The notes below the pieces were generated by a model. That model worked only from the letters and a program-made list of their open reading frames with translations. It had not been told where the DNA came from and made no database searches. Made by a program: the position numbers and the translations under genes. From positions 5,116,501-5,180,500 of the forward strand of contig NC_065429.1 of assembly GCF_024362695.1 (NCBI RefSeq): a DNA stretch of 64,000 bases, in the 5' to 3' direction. The stretch is from Pectinophora gossypiella (lineage: Eukaryota > Arthropoda > Insecta > Lepidoptera > Gelechiidae). Below, in pieces: positions 42,301 through 54,300 of this stretch. Position 1 is the first letter of the stretch. Each line of letters begins with the position of its first letter.

Positions 42301-45300
42301 GTTGGTCCCGTTGAGCCGAGTTTCGCGCCCAACTGGGCACCCTAGGGCATGTTGTCCTAAATTTTGGCGGTGCCAGCCCTCAGCGCTCAATTGTCCGGCC
42401 GAGTAGTTAATGCCATCTGCGGCAAATCTAGAATAAGTCATGTCAAAAATAACATCTTAAAGTCTTTAAGGTCGTAAAGCCCAGATGCCTTTCAAAACCA
42501 AAACCCATTGATTAACTTTTGTCTGGAAACCCGGGACTTACGGGGATGGGACATGGGACTTACCATATAATATCAGCGTGACTCACCATCGTATGTGTAG
42601 TACCAAGCCTGGTCTTCTGCTGCGCGGGATGCACGGAGACCTGTGGTGGCTCCAGGGAGACGGTCTTCTTGATCCCGCCCTGAGCTTCCTAGCTTACTGT
42701 CTAATATCCCATTTTAATTTGACTTACCGTCTTATGTGTGGTATCAGGCCTGGTCTACTGCTGCGCGGGATGCACGGAGACCTGTGGCGGCTCCAGGGAG
42801 ACGGTCTTCTTGATCCCGCCCTGAGCTTCCTAGCTTACTGTCTAATATCCCATTTTAGTTTGACTTACCGTCTTATGTGTGGTATCAGGCCTGGTCTTCT
42901 GCTGCGCGGGATGCACGGCGACCTGTGGCGGCTACAGAGAGAGGGTCTTCTTTCTCCTGCCCTGACCTGCCTAGCTTACTGTCTAATATCCTATTTTTAG
43001 ATTGACTTACCGTCTTATGTGTGGTATCAGGCCTGGTCTTCTGCTGAGCGGGATGCACGGAGACCTGTGGTGGCTCCAGGGAGACGGTCTTCTTGCGCCC
43101 CCGCCCTGAGCCGCCGGTGCCGCAGAGTCCGCCCACTAGCGAGCTGGTGTACTTGATGATCTCCGTGTCTGGAGGCAGGCGGACCCCGCCGAGGACTGAT
43201 GATGGGTCACTGGAATGGACGATTGGGTATTTAATTAGTTTATTTTTGTTTTATAGCACTCAAACGTGCTCAGGGAAATTCATAAAGTGATAATCGTTAA
43301 AATCTCACTCGGACGGGACTTGAAACCGCAGTTCTTGTCCAGAAACAACCGTGTTAACCATAAAATAATATTAGTACATTGTTTTAAGTTTACGCGGTTA
43401 TTATCATAATTAAAACACATAATAACGGGTTCTTACCGCGTTTAAAGCAGGGATATGAGACTCCCGATATTTCAAGACTGTTGCAAGTGCCATGATAGCG
43501 GGATGACTGATGAGACACACACACACACTCCAATCTCATCGAAATATCGAGAGTCTCATATCCCTGCTTTAAACGCAGTAAGAACTCGTTATTATGTGTT
43601 TTAATTAAGTAATATCAGGGGGGTTAAAATGGCCACATCGAAGCAATTCATCTAAGAAAGCAATATTGCAATTTGACATTTGCGCATATAAAAGTAAGTG
43701 CGCAATGCAAACAAATGTCAAATAGCAATATTGCTTTCTTAGATGAATTGCTTCGATGTGGCCATTTTAACCCCCCAGTACTCAATATTCTGATGTAAGT
43801 ATGTAGTCGTTACATGAGCCATGTCAGGGGCCTTTAGCGGCTCAATAATAACCCCAGGGTTGATGAGGTTGGTAATCCACCTCATAATCCACACGATAAG
43901 AAGAAGAATATTCTAGATAGATGGCACCGGCGTCGGCTTCATGACGATACACAGATCTAAAGAATTTCGCATGGAGAGGAGGAGGTGAAATGGTTAACAC
44001 GCTCGTCTCGGCTTGATAAGAGCTGCCGATTCTAGTCTGTTCCGAGTCAGAATTTTTTCTTCATAATTTTCACTTTTACAATCCAGCGAAACCCAGCATT
44101 GGCTGCGTCTATTACTCCACTCATACGAAAGAAGAGAATCTACTTACCCTCCTTCCAATGCAGCACTAACAAAGAAAAAAATAACATTATTTATCTGTTT
44201 TATTACAGCCTCCGTGGTCTAGTGGTTAGAGCGTTAGGCTCACGATCTGGATTCGATTCCCGATGGGGACATTGTCAAAATCACTGTCCTTTGTTTGGTA
44301 AGGACTTTTCAGGCTTGAATCACCTGATTGTCCGTAAAAGTAAGATGATTCCGTGCTTCGGAGGGCACGTTAAGTCGTTGGTCCAGGCTATTAACCGTAA
44401 AAACACCTCCACCAACCCGCATTGGAGCAGCGTGGTGGAGTATGCTCCATAGCCCCTTCGGTTGATTGAGGGGAGGCCTGTGCCCAGCAGTGGGACGTAT
44501 ATAGCCTGTTTATGTTATCTGTTTTACTTCAGGATAGGTAAGCGAACCCTGGCTCAGTTGGGTAAGCCGTGGTAGCCCAGTTGATAGAACGCTTGCCTCT
44601 CACTTTGAGGTCACAGGTTCGAATCCAGAACAGGCCTAAACCAATGATTGTCAAATTTGTTTTCAGATTCATGTTTGGATCATAAATGATTATCACGTGC
44701 TCAGCGGTGAAGGAAACATCGTGAGGAAACCCACATTCCCAATGCATTTTCGGAGGTATGTTACCTAACCTGCATTGGGCTGGTTTTCCCTGCGCGGGTT
44801 GGAAGGTCAAGACAGGCAGTCGCTTCTGTAAAAAAACGGACCTCTCATATCTTCAGGTTAGGTGACCCTGTGAAAAACGGGATAATGCTAGGGAGATGAT
44901 GACAGATCGAAACGTTCGCAAGGACAGCATGAGGATCCGTTAACACACTCGTCCCGGCTTGACAACTGCACGTTCAAATCTCGTCCAAGACATTTTATTA
45001 TGTTTAAGAGTAGCATAGCACCCCATCGGCCGCCATCGCAACCACGTTTCGCAATCAGTTGCAAAGGAAGAATTTTACTCCATAGTTGGCAACTGGTTGC
45101 GTATTAAGACAAAACATTCTTCATTTACAACTAGTTGCCAAAAGGAGTAAAATTCTGGTTGCGAGACGTGGTTGCGATGGCGGCCGAAGGGCATAGCACT
45201 TACCTAAGGATGGTGTGTGGCAGCCCAGTCAAGGAGTCGATCCCATGTCGGTCTTTTTCCGAGCCCGGCAGCCCGAACGGGTACAGAGGAGACATGTTCT

Positions 45301-48300
45301 GTAAATAACAACATAGAAATTGGGTACTCGACTGGGTCAAAGATAAAATATAAAATACAAATAGAAACCAGTCTAAGATGACCAAAAACCAATCTCATTC
45401 TATTTAAATAATAATAATTAAACTGTCTTAAGGGGCCTCTACGTGTTGGCTTCGGCCCCACGCACGCCTTCCAAAAGTCCGGGCCTCCACAGGCCCGAGA
45501 TATGAAAAAGACATACAATAATAATAAATAATAATTTATTTAATAAATAATAATTTATATAATAAATAATTATTTATTTATTATCAAAGAGATTTGTACA
45601 GATGTGCAATTAAGTGCCTATATAGGTGTAAAAAATATTTGTTGAACTCTGATCTCCAAACTAAGCTTATAGGCCTGTGACTTGGGGATCAGCATTTGTC
45701 GACTTATTTACGAATTTTATTTATGAATTAAGTAACAATGAGCACGACGTTCGACCGCTTTTATTGATGACGTCACAGGAACTGTCCTGTCAACACGAAA
45801 GTTTTTTGGATATACTGATATCCAAACGAACTCCAGGGGCCTGTTTAATAAAACTTACAATTGTAAATTACAACGACAATTTGGTGTTCATTACGTAGCT
45901 AATATGAAACTGCAAAATATTTGTGATCACAAACTCCGCAATGTACATCAAATTGTCATTGTAATTTACAATTGTAAGTTTTATTAAACAGGCCCCAGAA
46001 AACTTTCGTTTTGACATTTCGTAAAAAGTATCTCGTTCGACTAGGTTGTCAAGTAGCCATTTTGAGTGGAGAAAATGTACCTTTACACATTATACGTAAT
46101 TCAATAAAAAAGTATAAATTGAGGAGCTCGGTGGCGCAGCGGTAAACGCGCTCGGTCTGCGATTGTTGAAGTTAAGCAACTTTCGCAAAGGCTGGTCATA
46201 GGATGGGTGACCACAAAAAAAAGTTTTCAACTCGTTATCCTAACCGTACCTTTCCCTTAGCAGCGGTCACCGCAGCGTGGTACGCCCCGTGCGCTGCCTG
46301 GGCCAACATGAGGTCTCCCCTTAACATGGCCAGGTCGCGGTCCGAGCCCTTCTGTGATGATGGCTTGCCTGGAAGAAAGAGAGGTTATAATCTTCTGTCG
46401 TGTGGCCTATGAGGTGGACCAACCTCATCAACCCTGGTGTCATGCCAAATGCCCCTGACATGGCTCATGTAACCACCTACTTACATCAGTAAGAAATCTT
46501 ACTTTCGGACAATCAGGTGATCAACCTGTAATGTCGTAACCAAATTAGGGATAACAAACTAATTTTTGTGATATTTCCCCACCGGGATTCGAACCCGGGA
46601 CCTCTGATTAGGAGATGACACGAGACTGTCGAAGGAGACTAGACTGACAAGAATGAACTAGAACATTCTAGAAGGTTCCAGAAGTTTCTGGAACACTCAC
46701 GAGAACTCTGCTGTTGCTTGCTCTGATTAGGAGATGACACGAGGCTGTCCAAGGAGACTAGACTGACAAGAATAAAGTAGAACATTCTAGAAGGTTCCAG
46801 AAGTTTCTGGAATACTCACGAGAACTCTGCTGTTGCTGCTGCTTGTTGGAAGGCTTGCTCTGATGAGGAGATGACACGAGGCTGTTGAGGGACGCCAGGC
46901 TTGATAGAGAGGACTGCGCGTGCATGGTGGAGGGTGATGAGGTCTTCGGGAAGCCGTACGATGATCCTGGAAGACGTGGGATTTAAAGTATTCGTTTAGC
47001 ACGTAAGGCTTATAACCCTGGCTTCGGCTAATAGCCGAGACCAACGGTTTAACGTGCCTTCCGAAGTAAGGATCATCTTACTTTCGGACAATCGGGTGAT
47101 CAGCCTGCAATGTCCTGACCAAATTAGGTGATTTTTGTGGTAAGTCCCCACGGGGATTCGTACCCGGGACCACAGAGGCCGTAAAAGTACTTCTATGGTG
47201 TGGGTTGTGAGGTGGATTACCAACCTCATCAACCCTGGTGTCAGGGTTACTATTGAGCCGCCAAAGGCCCCTGACATGAGTCACGTAAAGACTACTTACA
47301 TCAGTAGTAACCGGGACCAACGGCTTAACGTGCCTTCCGAAGCACAGACCATCTGACTTTTAGACAATGAGGTAATCAGCCTGCAATGTCCTAAACACTC
47401 TCACAAAGTGAGTTTAGCGATATGTCCCCACCGGGATTCGAACCCGGGACCTCCGGATCGTGAGCACAACGCTCAACAACAGGACCATAGAAGCCTCTTT
47501 TTTTTTAAATATAGACTGCTCACTCATACTGCTGGATTGGGAGTTGGAGCTGCTGACTGAAGGCGCCTTCTCCTTGGAGGCGCTGGACGACGTGCTGGAC
47601 GGACGACCAGACCTGCTGGAGGAAAAAATATATAAATAAGGTATCTGTTCTCCTCTGCCTACCCCTTCAGGGTTATAGGCGTGATGCTACTGGAAGCGTC
47701 AGTTCAAATCCCAGCACCGGACTTACACCAATGAGTTATAAATTTATCTTAAGTGCAGTTTTCACTAACACAGTTGGCTCGACCTAGTGTTGTAAAAAAC
47801 TCGAGTTTTATAGTCTTCTTTTAGAGACTTGAGTCGATTTTCAAGACTTAGGTTGGTATTAATAAACGAATCTCAGCTGAGACTGCCCTCAAGATCATGC
47901 TCAAGTCTCTGTTTTTCTATGAGAACTGTCACATTGACATGATCTTGAGGGCAGTCTCGAAGCTGAGATTAGTTTATTAATACCACCCTAGGACTCGATA
48001 GTCACATGAGTCCGAGTCCTTTGAGTCTTCTAAAATAGCTCAAGCCAATAAGACTCCAGGACTCAAGTCTTTAACAACACTAGGCCTCGAGTATTACAGA
48101 CGGCGATACGGCTCACCACCTATCACGTTGGTCTAACAGAAAGCTCGGTGAGGTGTGGGTACTTAGTTCATCTTGCGTTGGATGTGCTTTTGACTACCCC
48201 AATTGGAAAATAGTCGTTAGTTATGTCATGTGTCAAGATGAGAGAAAGCAAAGTAAGATTGAAGTTAACTTCTCCTATAGTGTAGGTTGTGAGGTGGATT

Positions 48301-51300
48301 ACCAACCTCATCAACCCTGGTGTCAGGGTTATTATTGAGCCTCTAAAGGCCCCTGACATAGCTCACGTAACGAATACTTATACTAGTAAGTAGTAACCGG
48401 GACCAACTTACTTTCAGACAATGAACCACTCTCACAAGTGATTTTTGTGATATGTCCCCACCGGGATTCGAACCCGGGGCCTCCGGATCGTAAGTCCAAC
48501 GCTCAACCACTGGACCAGAGGCCTTTAAGTCCCTCGTAAAGTCCCATATTGATTGAAGCGAATAAATCAAAGTTGTACCTTTTCTCTGTCCAGTCCCTGT
48601 GGCCTGATCTGTAAAAAATAAATAATATAATTAACAAAAATAATAATGAGCCGTGGTAGCTCAGTTGGAAGAAAGCTTGACTGTCACTGTAAGGTTTCAA
48701 GTTCGAATGTCAGCACGGGCCAACAATAGCTCTCGAATTTCTTTTCGAATTTATGTTTAGATCATTAAAAGATTATCACGTGCTCAGCGGTGCAAACTCG
48801 TCCCTGGGCCCAGTTTAAGCCTGTTACGAGATGTCCCCAAAGTCAATTAAAAAATTAAAACACCGTGACATAATTTTAATCTTACTTTATTTTTAAATAC
48901 TTACCCTTAATTGTATAAGTTATGTACGTCGTAATTGTCATATAATTAGTCACAATACCGTAACCTTCTAAATGTAAAAATGTTTTAATGTATGTGATGT
49001 GGCTGTACTTTATCATCATCATCATTATCAGCCGTACGACGCCCACTGCTGGGCATAGGCCTCCCCAAGAAGCTGTCTCACACAATGACTACTTTTGCGG
49101 TGCCCTTACATGGTGTCACATGTTTGTAAATATTTATTTATAACAACTGTAATACCATGTGACATGCAATAAATAAATAAATCTTCTTCTATCGTGTGGG
49201 TTGTGAGGCGGAGTACCAACCTCATCAACCCTGGTGTCAGAGTTACTATTGAGCCACCAAAGTCCCCTGACATGGCTCATTTATCAACTACTTACTTACA
49301 TCACTAAGTAGTAACCGGGAACAACGGCTTAACGTGCCTTCCGAAGCACGGATCATCTTACTTTCGGACAATCAGGTGATCAGCCTGTAATGTCCTAACC
49401 AAACTAACGACCACAAAGTAATTTTTGTGATATGTCCCCACCGGGAATCGAACCCAGGACCTCCGGATCGTAAGCCCAACGCTCAACCACAGGTTCACGG
49501 AGGTCGCCAAATAAATAAATAAAAATAAAGTATACTTTAGACAAAAATGAAATTTCAAAAGTGTACACACTACTTAGTTATGCAGGCTAGTGAAGTTGGT
49601 TACCTGTCGGTTCTAGAAGGCTGTTTCCCCTTCGGCTGTTTGATCTGCGAGGAGGAGAGGGCGGAGAGAGCGGAGTAGGGGTCGTTGAGAGGGGGGAAGC
49701 TCAGCCCCGACGCCTGCAGCCGCGCCAGGTAATCCTGCGCCGCTAGATGAGACGCCATCGACCACCACGCTGCGCCTGAAGCGGAGAATGAGATTTTATT
49801 GGTAACTAGATGGTGGTGGTTGGAGAGACCAAAAAAATATCGGGAGTCTCATATTCCTACTTTAAACGCGGTAAGAACTCGTTATTGGTGCTAATTCCTG
49901 TAAATACCATCTAATTTTATTTTAAGTTATATCTGTCATTTTCTTATCCGCCGAAAAGGAAAGGGACGGGTAATCGACAAGCATAAAATTTATGGAACAC
50001 ACGTCCGTCTAAAAATTTTACATCCGTCAATAACCCGACACAGTTAAGTAGACAGCACGTCAAACGGATTGCATACCAGCGACGTACCTTTTGATTCGCC
50101 CGGGTTATTCATTCATTCACTCATTCTTCCTAAAATTAAGAGCTGTGAATCTTTCGTCCCTTTCCTTTTCGACGGATATGAAAATGACGGATATAACTTT
50201 AAATAAAATTAGGCGGTGTCTGCAGGAATCGGGGCCATTATGTGTTTTAATTATGATAATAACCGCGTAAAACAATGAGTAAATGTCAAAGCGCGAGTTG
50301 TCAAATTTGACAGACGAGTTAAGGTTCCTCGTGTTTGAGCCGTGGTAGCCCGGTTGGCCATTTTTTGGTCGCAGGTTTGAATCCAGCACCGGCCTAAACC
50401 AATGATTGTCGAATTTGTTTAAAATTCATGTCTAGATCATAACTGATTATCACGTGCTCAGCTGTGAAAGAAAACATCGTGAGGAAACCCATTCCCGAGA
50501 AATGCATTCTCGGAGGTATGTGACCTAACCCGTATTGGGCTGGTTTTCCCTTCGCGGGTTACAAGGTCAGACAGGCAGTCGCTTCTGTAAAAAACCGGAC
50601 CTGTCTAATCTTCAGGTTAGGTAAACGGACCCTGTGACAACGGAATGACGCTAGGGAGATGATGATGATGATTAGAATGTACTCACTGGCAGCAGGGTGC
50701 AAGGGCAGCGAGGCGGCCTGGTTGGCGGCGACTCCCAGTGTGTTGGGTGGCGGGTACCGCCCGCCGAACCCGAATAGAGCCGCTTGCGCCGCCGCCTGCG
50801 CAGCCGCGCCGCCGCCGCCGGACCCGTCGCGGCCCCAGTATGCTGGAACATTACAAGAAATAGACGTTAGAAAATTCATATTTATTCATTTATTTAATGT
50901 ATCACTTACAGCTATACACATTGGCGCTGATTCTAATACACACCATCTAAGTTTATTTTAAGTTATACCTGTCATTTTGTTACCCGCCGAAAAGGAAAGG
51001 GACGGCTAATCGACAGGCATAAAAAAATATAGAACACACGTATAGGTAGTTTCAAATACCCTTACAAAATTTAATAACCCGACAGAATTAAGACAGCACA
51101 CGTCAAACGGATTGCATATGAGCGAGATGCCTATTTTATTCGCCCGGGTTGTTCATTCATTTTAAAATTTAACAGTTGTCAATCATCCGTCCCTTTCCTT
51201 TTCGGCGGATAAGAAAATGACGGGTATAACATAAAATTACTTAAGACAAAAACAAATAAACAAAATAACTTAAAATAACACGACAATATGATGTTTAATA

Positions 51301-54300
51301 TCCAGTTCTGTTTAGCTGGCATATAAAAACTGAATGAAAGTGGCGAAGTTGTGTGAAAAGTGACTTTTCTGAGTGTTTTCTAGATTATGTTTTTTTATTT
51401 CGTGTCAAACAACAGTAATATTTGCCGTCACGTTACTTTTTCAAAAAAAAAATTTGTAAATTTCAATACTTTTGTGAAGTTCCAGTTGGCCTAGTGGTCT
51501 AAGACAGAGCGTACTGTTTTCCAATGGCGCATGAGCTTTCCAAGTTCTTAAGACATCATTAAAATAAGTAGACAGTACTAATATGTACCTAAGTCAATTA
51601 CAAGTGAACACTAATATAGATGGCGCTGTCTATAACGTGATAATTACCTATTTTCTCATTACTCGGGTACTTAATTATTCAAAAATACAATGTAATGGCA
51701 GAAGCATATATAAAAGTAATTGTTGCTTGATATTTGGATCACATTATGTATAGAATTATGTTGCTACCTATATTGCTTCTCTTTATATTGATCAGAATAA
51801 TAATGGGTGGATGATGTAATTGTGCCTGGGTGTAATAAAGGGTCATCATACTCAAAAAAAAAAGATAAAAGACGCATTATGTCTGTTACCCATGAAATTA
51901 GAAGGTTAAACGAAGGAAAATCTTTACAGCGCCATCTATATTCTGTGCCCACCATCATCATCACCAGCCCATTAACGTCCCCACTGCTGAGGCACGGGCC
52001 TTCCCTATGGATGGATAGGAGGATCGGGCCTTAAACCACCACGCGGGCCCAGTGCGGATTGGTGGTTATTAACGACTGCTAATGCAGCCGGGACCAACGG
52101 CTTAACGTGCCTTCCGAAGCACGGAGGAGCTCGAGATGAAAACTTTTTTTTTGGTCACCCATCCTATGACCGGCCTTTGCGAAAGTTGCTTAACTTCAAC
52201 AATCGCAAACCGAGCGCGTTTACCGCTGCGCCACCGAGCTCCACCCTAGTAAGAATTAAAGCTATGCGTTCGCGCATGTTAATATGTAATGAATCGTCGA
52301 TGAATGGCGTGGGAGCAGTGACCGGGCAGTCGTCAGCTGACTTATAAGGAGCGTTGTCGCGACAAGCACGACTGAGATGGACCGGACCACGGCATAATAA
52401 AACCAGCTATGCTTCTTCTTCTATCGTGTGGGTTGTGAGGTGAATTACCAACCTCATCAACCCTGGTGTCAGGGTTACTATTGAGCTGAAGGCCCCTGAC
52501 ATGGCTCATGTAACGACTACTTACTTACCACGAACCAACGGCTTCACGTGCCTTGCGAAGCACGGATCATCTTACTTTTTTTTTTCAATAATATAGGCTC
52601 GCGTTTGTCCACTATCTCAACTGATCTAGGGTGGAATACGCTTACCTAGCAAATGCCTATTCACTCTAGCCTTGAAGACACCTAGATTATAACGAGTCGG
52701 TAACCCTGAGCACGGGTGAATGTTATAAAAACAAATATCAAATATATATATTTTTTTTTCTCTTATTTTATTTTACTTTTTTGCGCGCTATACTGCAGCT
52801 GTACAAGTGTACTATATCCTCTGCCGAAGGTTGTCTGGAAGAGATCGCTCTTAGCGATAAGGCCTTTGCCCACCTTAGAATAAGTTTAGCCTGTAAATGT
52901 TTTGTGAATTCGTGTGCAATCAAGTGTTTTACTATTATTTATGTATGTTATTTCCATATCTCGGGCCTATTGAGTCCCGGACTTTTGGATGGTGTGCGTG
53001 GGGCCAAAGCCAACAAACAAGTAGAGGCCCCTTAAGACAGTTTAATATAAATGTGTGTGACACCAACCGGCGATTGTCCCTGTATACACTATGGGAGTGC
53101 ACCCAAAGACAATCCCCGGTTCGTGTAGGACTATTGCAGATTATGGGAACAAAGGGAACTGGGCTATTGGGTTGGGGGTTAGTGGACCGGATACTGGGGC
53201 TATGGGGGACTATGGCGCCTGCTCGACCAATATTGGTAACATGGATACAATGAGCAGGCGGTGACTCGCCACTAACTGGATGGGCCACCTATCTTATTAT
53301 TATTAAATATCAATGTAATGTCCTGCCTACCTCCGAAGAGCCCGGCGGCGTCCAGCAGCCCGTCCGGCGGGGGTTTCGCCGCCGCGTCGCCCCCGTCGCC
53401 ATTCTCCTTTTCCATACCACGTCTGAAACATACACACAAAATAATTATTATATAGATATTTCAACTCAGTTATGAGGAGCTCGGTGGCGCAGCGGTAAAC
53501 GCGCTCGGTCTGCGATTGTTGAAGTTAAGCAACTTTCGCAAAGGCCGGTCATAGGATGGGTGACCACAAAAAAAAAGTTTTCATCCCGAGCTCCTCCGTG
53601 CTTCAGAAGGCACGTTAGACCGTTGATCCCAGCTGCATTAGCAGTCGTTAATAACCATCAATACGCACTGGGCCCATGTGATGGTTTAAGGCCCGTTCTC
53701 CCTATCCATCCACAGGGAAGGCCCGTGCCCCAGCAGTGGGGACGTTAATGTTAAACGAAAAGTTACTGTTAATATCTCAGTGCGCGATTAAGCTCCGAAC
53801 TGGGTTGTGAGGTGGATTACCAACCCCATCAACCCTGGTGTCAGGGTTACTATTGAGCCACCAGAGGCCCCTGACATGGTTCATGTAACGAGTGAACATA
53901 ATAATTAAACATTCACTCTAAATGACGAATCCATAAGGATTCCATTTTTGCCATTTGGCTACGGAACCCTAAAAAGGGACACCATCTCAACAAAATGTGG
54001 GGACACTCCCACAACACTGATTTTCAGCTGTGCCCCAATCATAACCACATTTTCATTCATAACATCCAAAACATAACCTATGTCTGAAGATTGCTGATGT
54101 CAATGACCTACTTACGGGAGGTCATTGACCTAGTGACGTCAAAATGAGGCCAAGGTCAAAGTTACGAACAAAGTGTTTATTTTGAGACGTGAACTTTCGT
54201 AGATTCTAACTTAAAAACCATTCTTAATTCGGCGATATAAGAACGCGAATGACGCGTCGTGAGTGCGTAGCGTCAGAAAAATAAGCCGCCATTTTGCCAT

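Noticed and set aside
42578..43000. 140-codon plus-strand open frame with internal repeats
   Set aside because: It is the antisense of the tandem exon 12 copies; its repeats only mirror the 141-bp period.
42578..43160. CRISPR-like direct repeats
   Set aside because: Repeats are contiguous 141-bp units of an exon and intron in an animal gene, with no short spacers.
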